Shown here one piece after another: positions 7,746 through 14,039 of a DNA stretch of 19,325 bases (its first letter is position 1; every line of letters begins with the position of its first letter). Under the pieces are notes generated by a model, which saw nothing but the letters and a program-made list of their open reading frames with translations, was not told the origin of the DNA and did not search any database. This DNA is from an uncultured Kiloniellales bacterium (lineage in GTDB: Bacteria > Pseudomonadota > Alphaproteobacteria > Kiloniellales > JAKSDN01), in the NCBI GenBank assembly GCA_937974415.1, contig CALJXB010000377.1, forward strand, positions 1 through 19,325, in the 5' to 3' direction. The position numbers and the translations under genes are program-made.

Positions 7746-8603
7746 CTAGCCGAGAAGGACCTCATGCAGCGCCTCCCAGCTCGCCTCGTCGGGCGCCATG
7801 AGGAGCCCCGGCGTGTCCCGGCGTGAGGGATCGTAAACCTGCCGGTCGAAGGTCTGCGCCAGACCGCCGGCTTCGGTGAACAAGAGCACGCCGGGCGCGT
7901 GGTCCCACGGCATCATCTTGGTGAAGAGCGTGTAGTGGAACTCGCCGGCGTCTCTGCTTTCGAGGACCTTATCGGGAAATAGGACGTAGTTCAGACTGCC
8001 CGCCGCCAAACGCACGTATTCCGCACCGGCGCAGCGCAAGGACGGGATCGCTCCAAGGCTTTCCCGGGAGGCGTCGATGCGCCGACGCAGCTGCGGGTCG
8101 ATGTAGTCTCCGGCATGAAGGGTCCCGCGCATCTCGGAGAGCGGTACGGCAGCGGCAGCGCTCAGGCGTTGGTCACCGATCCAGGCACCGCTGCCGGATT
8201 CCGCCACCGCTGTGTGCTCCAGGCTCGGTTCGTGAATCCAGGAGGCACGGATCGCCCCCTTCTCGACCAGGGCGACCATCACCGCGAATGTCGGGCGGCC
8301 GGCCGCGAAGTTGGCGGTTCCGTCCACGGGGTCGACCAGCCAGACCGGGTCCTCGCCTTGCAGCAGGTCCAGCACCTCGGGCCGCTCCGAGGTACCCTCC
8401 TCACCCACCACGTGGGAGCCCGGCAAGTGATCTTGGAGCAAGCGCGTTAGCCGCGCCTCGCTGGCGATGTCCGCCGCGGTGACGATCTCGCCGCCCTTCT
8501 TGGCCTGGACCTCGTGGTCCGCCAGGCAGCGGAACCGCGGCACGATTTCCTCGGCCGCGATCTCCTCGACGAAGCGTTGCACGATAGCAGGGTCGATCGA
8601 CAT
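7746..8603 (-). CDS. Inositol monophosphatase family phosphatase
   Basis: A 285-residue enzyme starting at ATG 8603. The three metal-binding motifs of the Mg2+-dependent, Li+-sensitive phosphatase superfamily are present: VVGEEG (Glu68/69), WLVDPVDGTANF (Asp91, Asp94, Gly95, Thr96) and PWDHAPGVLL (Trp233, Asp234). The superfamily includes inositol-1-phosphatase, histidinol-phosphatase of the HisN type, CysQ and fructose-1,6-bisphosphatase. No feature here fixes the substrate, so 'inositol' is only a family name. The length is slightly above the usual 260-275. The ribosome-binding site is weak (AAGAGCC). It lies between hflX and the dehydrogenase gene on the same strand, with gaps of 61 nt and about 100 nt, and could be co-transcribed with hflX. 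There is no signal peptide. Confidence 0.93.
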   Translation of the reverse strand: MSIDPAIVQRFVEEIAAEEIVPRFRCLADHEVQAKKGGEIVTAADIASEARLTRLLQDHLPGSHVVGEEGTSERPEVLDLLQGEDPVWLVDPVDGTANFAAGRPTFAVMVALVEKGAIRASWIHEPSLEHTAVAESGSGAWIGDQRLSAAAAVPLSEMRGTLHAGDYIDPQLRRRIDASRESLGAIPSLRCAGAEYVRLAAGSLNYVLFPDKVLESRDAGEFHYTLFTKMMPWDHAPGVLLFTEAGGLAQTFDRQVYDPSRRDTPGLLMAPDEASWEALHEVLLG

Positions 8604-8664
8604 GGTTGGCTCTTAGCGACGATAAAGCGCCGCGGCAAGGGCGGGCATGGGATTTACGGGAGCG

Positions 8665-10017
8665 TCAAGTGACGCGGCGGCGGTGCTCGAAGCGCGCCAG
8701 GTCGGCGGGGTCGAGCTGCACCAGGAGATGGGCGCTGTCCTCGTCGTCCTCGCGGTTCAACACCTGGCCGTTGGCATAGAGCCAGGCGAGATCGGCACCG
8801 TCGCAGAGCGGCACGGTGAGGCGAACGGCACCCGTCGATTTCGAGAGCTGAGCGGCGATCGCTCGGGTCAACTGGTCCAAACCCTCCCCCGTCAACGCCG
8901 ACACGGCGACGGCGCCGGCGCGCCTTCCAAGTTGGTTTTCCAGGATCGAGCGCGCCTCCGGGTCTAGCAGGTCGATCTTGTTGAGAACCTCGAGCCGCGG
9001 GGCGCCGGCCGTTTCGTCGATGCCGAGGCTGGCCAGGATGTCTTCCACGTCGCGGCGCTGGGCCTCGCTTTCCGGATGGGCGATGTCGCGCACATGCAGG
9101 ATGAGATCGGCCTCTGTCACCTCCTCCAGGGTCGCCCGGAAGGCCGCCACCAGATCGGTCGGCAGATCGGAGATGAAGCCGACCGTATCGGAGAGGACGA
9201 TCTCGCGTCCGTCGTCGAGCTCGACGCGCCGCATGGTCGGGTCGAGGGTCGCGAAGAGCTGGTCCTGGGCCACGACCTGGGCCTGGGTGAGTCGGTTGAA
9301 TAGGGTGGATTTGCCGGCATTGGTGTAGCCGACCAGGGCGACCACCGGATAGGGCACCCGCCGCCGCGCCTGGCGATGGAGCGCCCGGGTGCGCTTGACC
9401 TGCTCCAGGTCTTTCTTGATCCGTGCGATACGCTCGCCGATCAGTCGGCGGTCGATCTCGAGCTGGCTCTCGCCGGGGCCGCCGAGAAAGCCGAAGCCGC
9501 CGCGCTGCCGCTCCAGGTGGGTCCAGGAGCGCACCAGCCGCGAGCGCTGGTAGGTGAGCGCGGCCAGCTCGACCTGAAGGTTGCCCTCCTTGGTGCGGGC
9601 CCGGGCGCCGAAGATCTCGAGGATCAGCCCTGTACGGTCGATCACCTTGCAGTCCCAGGCGCGCTCCAGATTGCGCTGCTGGATCGGCGTCAGCGCGGCA
9701 TTGACCACCGCCACGTCGATCTCCCAGACCCGCACGAGATGCCCCAGGGAGTCGACCGCGCCCTTGCCGATGAGGCTGCTCGGTCGCCGTCGGCCGATCG
9801 GCACGATGTCCTGGCGCACCACCTCGAGGTCGATCGCCTCGGCCAGTCCCACGGCCTCCGCCAAGCGCGCTTCGGGGCTGCGCGCGCCGTGCCGCGCCGT
9901 CTTGACTTGGGGGTGTATGACAAGAGCCCGACCGGTCTGGCCGGGCCCTTCACGTACCGTCTGCTCGCTTGATTCGGGCTGCTGGTCCGCCTCGCGCCTG
10001 TCCCTGTACCTAGCCGT
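8665..10017 (-). CDS. hflX: GTPase HflX; unusual start, probably ACG
   Basis: HflX is a ribosome-associated GTPase that splits stalled 70S ribosomes under stress. About 450 residues: the N-terminal nucleotide-binding domain begins near [10 protein letters not shown] (about 30-39); the linker has [20 protein letters not shown] (about 171-190); the G domain has G1 GYTNAGKST (about 230-238), G3 [10 protein letters not shown] and G4 NKID; a C-terminal alpha/beta domain follows. Stop is TGA 8665-8667. There is no in-frame ATG, GTG or TTG between the end of hfq and the conserved N-terminus. The next upstream possibility is TTG 10143, deep inside hfq; the next downstream is TTG 9864, which would remove conserved sequence. 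AAGGAGGAGG at 10024-10033 sits six nt before ACG 10015-10017, so I place the start there. A single T-to-C change from ATG, or a sequencing error, would explain it. The gene overlaps hfq by 8 nt. Confidence 0.9.
   Translation of the reverse strand, partial: TARYRDRREADQQPESSEQTVREGPGQTGRALVIHPQVKTARHGARSPEARLAEAVGLAEAIDLEVVRQDIVPIGRRRPSSLIGKGAVDSLGHLVRVWEIDVAVVNAALTPIQQRNLERAWDCKVIDRTGLILEIFGARARTKEGNLQVELAALTYQRSRLVRSWTHLERQRGGFGFLGGPGESQLEIDRRLIGERIARIKKDLEQVKRTRALHRQARRRVPYPVVALVGYTNAGKSTLFNRLTQAQVVAQDQLFATLDPTMRRVELDDGREIVLSDTVGFISDLPTDLVAAFRATLEEVTEADLILHVRDIAHPESEAQRRDVEDILASLGIDETAGAPRLEVLNKIDLLDPEARSILENQLGRRAGAVAVSALTGEGLDQLTRAIAAQLSKSTGAVRLTVPLCDGADLAWLYANGQVLNREDDEDSAHLLVQLDPADLARFEHRRRVT
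9922..9950 (-). other. Strong terminator-like hairpin inside the 5' coding part of hflX
   Basis: On the minus strand AAGGGCCCGGCC (9950-9939) pairs with GGTCGGGCTCTT (9933-9922) around the loop AGACC. This gives 12 bp including two G-U wobbles. It has the A-flanked, T-flanked look of an intrinsic terminator, but no long T run follows and it lies in hflX codons for roughly GPGQTGRAL. It could attenuate read-through from hfq into hflX or slow early translation. Confidence 0.45.
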
Positions 10018-10264
10018 TGTCGGCCTCCTCCTTGTCAGGCTCGAAGAGCTGGATCGGGACCGTCGGCATGACCGTCGAGATCGCGTGCTTGTACACCAGC
10101 TGGGAATGGGCGTCCCGGCGCAGCAGAACCGAGAAATTGTCAAACCAGGTGATGACGCCCTGCAGTTTCACGCCGTTCACCAGGAAAACCGTGACCGGCA
10201 CCTTGTTCTTTCGGATGTGATTCAGGAAAACGTCCTGGACGTTTTGGGATCGTTCCGCTGCCAT
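10010..10264 (-). CDS. hfq: RNA chaperone Hfq
   Basis: An 84-residue Sm-like protein from ATG 10264 to TAG 10010. Sm1 (about 12-48) contains [20 protein letters not shown] and [13 protein letters not shown]; Sm2 has YKHAIST (Lys59-His60), the proximal-face uridine-binding pair. The rim patch is RKNK, as usual in alphaproteobacteria. The protein forms a hexamer that pairs small RNAs with mRNAs; in this class it influences nitrogen and stress regulation. The C-terminal tail is short and acidic ([10 protein letters not shown]), lacking the long tail of enterobacterial Hfq. The ribosome-binding site is a run of seven G residues (10272-10278) seven nt before the ATG. It is followed directly by hflX, as in many proteobacteria, and preceded by a 251-nt gap that probably holds its promoter. 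Confidence 0.97.
   Translation of the reverse strand: MAAERSQNVQDVFLNHIRKNKVPVTVFLVNGVKLQGVITWFDNFSVLLRRDAHSQLVYKHAISTVMPTVPIQLFEPDKEEADNG
10024..10033 (-). promoter_or_regulatory. Shine-Dalgarno for hflX, inside the 3' end of hfq
   Basis: AAGGAGGAGG on the minus strand is a near-perfect anti-16S match and encodes the KEE residues near the Hfq C-terminus. It is placed six nt before the in-frame ACG at 10017. Nothing else in this neighbourhood would use it, so it is the main evidence for the chosen hflX start and for translational coupling to hfq. Confidence 0.65.
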
Positions 10265-10270
10265 TGCCCG

Positions 10271-10333
10271 TCCCCCCCTTTTTGTCTTGTTTACGCGTCA
10301 AATGGCCTCGTTCGACGGGGAATTCGCCCCGTC
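10271..10333 (-). promoter_or_regulatory. hfq 5' leader: hairpin plus A-rich tract next to the poly-G ribosome site
   Basis: In the leader of hfq, GACGGGG (10327-10333) and CCCCGTC (10314-10320) form a perfect 7-bp stem with a 6-nt loop. Downstream, AACAAGACAAAAAGG (minus strand, about 10277-10291) is A-rich and mostly fits the ARN triplet pattern bound by the distal face of Hfq. It abuts the seven-G Shine-Dalgarno, so binding there would block translation. Autoregulation of hfq is known in E. coli; its use here is inference. Confidence 0.4.
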
Positions 10334-10515
10334 ACCTCACTATCGCATCCGAAGCGAAGCACACCTCCTGTCGGCCCGATCGTGGCTGCGACCTTCTACT
10401 CGATCTAGTATTGCCGATACAGGAAGAAAAGAAAACGCCGTATCCGCCTGCAACTCGCAGGATATGGGCCTAAAATCGGTCAACTCCTTGTTATCGCAGG
10501 ATCCCGGGCGGTGAA
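10334..10515 (-). other. Rest of the intergenic region between the HAD gene and hfq
   Basis: No gene is supported here. On the minus strand it holds TTGACC (about 10478-10483), a possible -35 without a clear -10; a small hairpin CCTGC/GCAGG (10447-10461); and a T-rich stretch six nt further on (about 10423-10434). The hairpin plus T-rich stretch could be a weak terminator for the trkA-HAD unit, and the hfq promoter probably lies here too. Confidence 0.3.
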
Positions 10516-11244
10516 TCAGGTGCCGTCGGCGGTCAAGAGGTCCGCCAGGGCGGTGCAGGTGGCGAAGTAGCGCTCCGGCGAGTGATCGGCAAACTCTCCG
10601 GCAGCCGGCGGCTCGGCGCGCAGGAGAACGCGAATGCAGCCGCTGTTGGCGGCGCAGGCGAGATCGATATCGGTATCGCCGACGAACCAGACGTCCGGAC
10701 CCGGAGGGATGGCGCTATCGGCAAGGGCCAAATGGACCGGCGCGATGGCCGGCTTGTCCCGCTCGGCATCGTTCGCCCCGACCAGGCGCCGGAACAGCCG
10801 GGTCCAATCGAGGGCCTCGGCCTCCTGGCGGAGAAGATCGCCGCGTTTGTTGCTGACCACCGCCAGGTAGTAGCCGGCGGCGTCGAGGCGCTCCAGCATG
10901 TCGGTCGCGCCGGGGCGCTCGCGGAGCTTCGCCAAGTGATCGGTTTCGAAACACCTGTAGAAGATGCTCATGGCCTCCTCGGCCTGTGCGCCGAACAGGG
11001 CCGGAAAGCTGTCCCGGGCCGAGGCGCGCACCCGCGCACGGGTTTCCTCGAAAGTCCAAGGCTCGCGGCCCATGGCTTGGAAGGTGACGACCAGGGCATG
11101 GTGAATGGCCGGCCAGGTATCGGCCAGGGTGTTGTCCCAGTCGAATAGCAGGGCGGCCGGCCGCGTCCCGTTGCCTGGGCCCGCCGAGCCATCCCTGCCC
11201 CCGCTTGCGGACGCAACCCGTTGGGAACCGCGAGCGCCCGCCAT
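10516..11244 (-). CDS. HAD superfamily hydrolase, phosphoglycolate-phosphatase-like
   Basis: A 242-residue protein. The ATG at 11244 shares its A with the trkA stop (TGATG), so the start is fixed by translational coupling; a TTG one codon upstream is also in frame but unlikely. HAD motifs: I LLFDWDNTLADTW (nucleophile Asp35, acid/base Asp37), II VVSNK, III RDKPAIAP, IV GDTDIDLACAANSG. A helical cap lies between motifs I and II, as in Gph-like subclass I enzymes that act on small phosphorylated metabolites. About 30 residues before motif I are Gly/Ser/Arg-rich and probably disordered. The substrate is unknown. It sits between trkA and hfq, and some related alphaproteobacterial loci may have a D-amino-acid aminotransferase or nothing at this point. 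Confidence 0.92.
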   Translation of the reverse strand: MAGARGSQRVASASGGRDGSAGPGNGTRPAALLFDWDNTLADTWPAIHHALVVTFQAMGREPWTFEETRARVRASARDSFPALFGAQAEEAMSIFYRCFETDHLAKLRERPGATDMLERLDAAGYYLAVVSNKRGDLLRQEAEALDWTRLFRRLVGANDAERDKPAIAPVHLALADSAIPPGPDVWFVGDTDIDLACAANSGCIRVLLRAEPPAAGEFADHSPERYFATCTALADLLTADGT

Positions 11245-12620
11245 CAAAAGAACTCGAGCTTGACCGCGAACAGCTTCTCGACCTTCTTCACCGCCTCGCT
11301 GGCGGCAAAGAGGATGACCAGGTCGCCGGCCTTCACCACGGTATCGCCGCGCGGAATGATGACTTCCTCGTTGCGCACCAAGGCGCCCAGGACGACGCCG
11401 TCGGGCAGCTTGGCGTCGCGCAAGGGGACGCCGACCAGGCTGGAGGTCTCCAGGGCCTCCGCTTCGATCAGCTCGCCGAAACCTTCCGAGAGGGTGTGCA
11501 CGGAGCGGATCCGGCCGCGGCGCACGTGCTCGAGAATCCGCGACACCGTTATCGCCCGCGGATTGACCACGGTCTCGATCCCCAGGGTGCCGATCAGCGG
11601 CTCATAGGTGTTTTTGTTGATGAGCGTGACCGCGCGCCGGCAGCCGTAGCGCTTGGCGAGCATGGAGGCGAGAATGTTGACCTCGTCGTCGTTCGACACC
11701 GCGACCACCGTTTCCGCGGTGCGGGCATTGACCTCTTCGAGGATCTCCGAGTCGAGTGCATTGCCGTTGATGACCACCGTGCGCTCGAGCGACTGGGCGA
11801 CGAACTCCGCCCGCTTCTTGTCGAGCTCGATGAGCTTCAGAGAAACGTGCGGGTACTCCTTTTCGACGATTTCGGCGAGATAGAGTCCGACGTTGCCGCC
11901 GCCGACGATGATGACCCGCCGCGCCTCGGTCTCCTCGTGGCCGAAGGCCGGCATGGCGCGCGGTATGTGTTCGGTCTCTGCCACGAAGTAGATATCGTCG
12001 CCCGCCCGCAGCTCCGTTTCACCCGAGGGCACGATACCTTCGCCGCCGCGCGAGATGCCGACGATGAGGATGTGCAGGTCGGGGAACAGGTCGGTCAGTT
12101 GCCTGAGCGGGGTATCCAGGACCGGGCATTCCTCGGTGCAGTGCACACCGATCAGGCTCACCTTGCCGTCGGCCAGTGGGATGACGTCGAAGGCGCCGGG
12201 AAGCTCCAGCCGGCGCGCGATCGCCCGCGCGACTTCGATCTCCGGCGATATGATGACGTCGATCGGCATGTGCTCGCGCGAGAAGAGGTTGGCCCACATG
12301 GGGTGCAGATAGCTCTGCGCGCGCACCCGGGCGATCTTAGTGGGCACTTCGAACAGCGAGTGGCAGATCTGGCAGGCCATCATGTTGACCTCGTCGGCAT
12401 AAGTGACCGCGATCACCATGTCCGCATCCGCCGCCCCTGCCCGCTCCAGCACATCGGGGTGCGAGGCGAAGCCGACCAGGCCCTTCACGTCGAGCAGATC
12501 GGTGATCTTGTGCACCAGCTCGGGCAGATGGTCGATAACGGTGATGTCGGCGTCCTCGCTGGCGAGATAGCGCGCGATGTTAAAGCCGACCTGACCGGCG
12601 CCGCAGATAATCACTTGCAT
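11244..12620 (-). CDS. trkA: Trk system potassium uptake protein TrkA
   Basis: A 458-residue cytosolic regulator of TrkH/TrkG-type K+ channels, starting at ATG 12620. It has the tandem RCK layout: RCK_N 1 with MQVIICGAGQVGFNIARYLA at the N-terminus, RCK_C 1 (about 140-225), RCK_N 2 with VIIVGGGNVGLYLAEIV (about 234-250), and RCK_C 2 (about 370-455, containing VPLRDAKLPDGVVLGALV). Both GxGxxG nucleotide sites are intact, so NAD(H)/ATP binding is expected in both halves. The trkA gene directly after ntrX is a conserved arrangement in alphaproteobacteria; here the gap is 27 nt, and the stop overlaps the next gene. No trkH or trkG is in the window. Function is confident from the full-length domain order. 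Confidence 0.96.
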   Translation of the reverse strand: MQVIICGAGQVGFNIARYLASEDADITVIDHLPELVHKITDLLDVKGLVGFASHPDVLERAGAADADMVIAVTYADEVNMMACQICHSLFEVPTKIARVRAQSYLHPMWANLFSREHMPIDVIISPEIEVARAIARRLELPGAFDVIPLADGKVSLIGVHCTEECPVLDTPLRQLTDLFPDLHILIVGISRGGEGIVPSGETELRAGDDIYFVAETEHIPRAMPAFGHEETEARRVIIVGGGNVGLYLAEIVEKEYPHVSLKLIELDKKRAEFVAQSLERTVVINGNALDSEILEEVNARTAETVVAVSNDDEVNILASMLAKRYGCRRAVTLINKNTYEPLIGTLGIETVVNPRAITVSRILEHVRRGRIRSVHTLSEGFGELIEAEALETSSLVGVPLRDAKLPDGVVLGALVRNEEVIIPRGDTVVKAGDLVILFAASEAVKKVEKLFAVKLEFF

Positions 12621-12647
12621 GGTTCGTCCGGGTTTTGAGAATTCGAC

Positions 12648-14039
12648 CTAGTGGCGTTCGCCGGGCGCGATTCCGAGGGTCCTGAGCTTGCGGTGGAGGG
12701 CCGAGCGCTCCATGCCGACGAAGCCGGCGGTGCGCGATATATTGCCGCCGAAACGCGATATTTGGGCTTCCAGGTACTGCCGCTCGAAGACTTCGCGCGC
12801 CTCGCGCAGAGGAAGGGCCATGACTTCCTGGGCCGCCTCCGGGCGCGTGATGACCGGCGCGATGTCACCGATGTCGGTCGGCAACATGGAGGAGGTGACG
12901 GGCTCGTCGGTTTCGCCCGGGGCCATGATGAGAATCCAATCCACCACGTTACGAAGCTGGCGCACGTTGCCTGGCCAATCATAGGCCTGCAAGGCCGCAA
13001 CACCGTCGTCGGAAAGATGGCGCGACGGCAGGCCGGCCATTTGGGCGGCATGATCCATGAAATAGTCGATCAGCTCGGGGATGTCCTCCCGGCGCTCGCG
13101 CAAAGCCGGCACCCGGATTGGCACGACGTTGAGCCGGTAATAGAGGTCTTCGCGAAAGCGCCCCTCGGCGATCATGGTCATGAGGTCGCGGTTTGTGGAG
13201 GCCAAGACGCGAACATCGACCTCCACCGGCCGGTTGCCGCCCACCCGCACGAAGGTCTGCTCCTGCAGGACGCGGACGATCTTGCCCTGGGTCTCGAGCG
13301 GCATGTCGGCGACCTCGTCGAGCAGCAAGGTGCCGCCGTGGGCGCGTTCGAAGACGCCGACCCTGGCGGTGGCATCCGATCCGTCCCAGGCGTTTTCGCT
13401 GCCGAACAGTTCGCTTTCCATGCGTTCGGGATGCATGGTGGCGCAGTTGAGGACCAGGAAGCGTCCCGTGGCGCGCCGGGATTGGTCGTGCAGGCAACGC
13501 GCGACGATCTCCTTGCCGGACCCCGCGGATCCGGTGATCAGGACGCGGCTCCCGGTCGGCGCGACTTTGGTGACGGCCTGTTTCAGTTGATTCATTGTGA
13601 TCGAACTGCCGAGCAGGTCGCTTGGCGGTCCGGCGCGCAGGCGCAATTCCTCGTTCTCCTGGCGCAGTTGGGCAGCCTCGATCGCCCGTTCCACCACCAG
13701 CAGCAAGTGGTCGGCCTTGAAGGGCTTCTCGATGAAGTCGTAGGCGCCCAGCTTGATGGAGTTGACCGCCACTTCGATGGTGCCGTGCCCGCTGATCATC
13801 ACGACCGGCAGGTTCGGATAGTCGCGGACGATGATCTTGAGGACATCGAGCCCATCGAGCGCGCTGTCCTGGAGCCAGATGTCCAGGATGACGAGACTGG
13901 GCATGCGGCTGCGCAGGGCTTCGATAGCGCTGTGGCCGTCTGCGGCGTCGCGCGTATCGTAGCCTTCGTCGGTGAGGACGCCGGCCATCAGCATCCGGAT
14001 ATCGGCCTCGTCGTCGACTATGAGGATTTCACGCGCCAT
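12648..14039 (-). CDS. ntrX: Nitrogen-regulation response regulator NtrX
   Basis: A 463-residue response regulator. I start it at ATG 14039 (MAREILIVDDEAD), after AAGGCAGG. A TTG seven codons upstream also keeps the frame but lies within ntrY. Domains: receiver 1-120 with phospho-acceptor Asp53 and Lys105; AAA+ about 140-380 with Walker A GSAGSGKE (170-177) and Walker B GTLLLDEVAD; Fis-type helix-turn-helix about 430-458 (NISRTAGFVGMERSALHRKL). The sigma54-contact loop GAFTGA is absent: the region after ELFGSE reads NAWDGSDA. Alphaproteobacterial NtrX is known for this loss and can regulate sigma70-type promoters. The gene overlaps ntrY by 11 nt and is 27 nt from trkA. It probably controls nitrogen, redox or envelope genes; targets are not visible here. 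Confidence 0.96.
   Translation of the reverse strand: MAREILIVDDEADIRMLMAGVLTDEGYDTRDAADGHSAIEALRSRMPSLVILDIWLQDSALDGLDVLKIIVRDYPNLPVVMISGHGTIEVAVNSIKLGAYDFIEKPFKADHLLLVVERAIEAAQLRQENEELRLRAGPPSDLLGSSITMNQLKQAVTKVAPTGSRVLITGSAGSGKEIVARCLHDQSRRATGRFLVLNCATMHPERMESELFGSENAWDGSDATARVGVFERAHGGTLLLDEVADMPLETQGKIVRVLQEQTFVRVGGNRPVEVDVRVLASTNRDLMTMIAEGRFREDLYYRLNVVPIRVPALRERREDIPELIDYFMDHAAQMAGLPSRHLSDDGVAALQAYDWPGNVRQLRNVVDWILIMAPGETDEPVTSSMLPTDIGDIAPVITRPEAAQEVMALPLREAREVFERQYLEAQISRFGGNISRTAGFVGMERSALHRKLRTLGIAPGERH

Noticed and set aside
9690-9953. GTG-initiated frame (9953) as an alternative hflX start through a frameshift
   Set aside because: It would need an indel to join the HflX frame and has no ribosome-binding site, whereas the strong site at 10024-10033 fits the ACG without any indel.
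10421-10461. Small hairpin followed by a T-rich stretch after the HAD gene, as a firm intrinsic terminator
   Set aside because: The stem is only 5 bp and the T-rich stretch begins about six nt later and is interrupted by C, so it is noted as weak within the intergenic entry rather than called.
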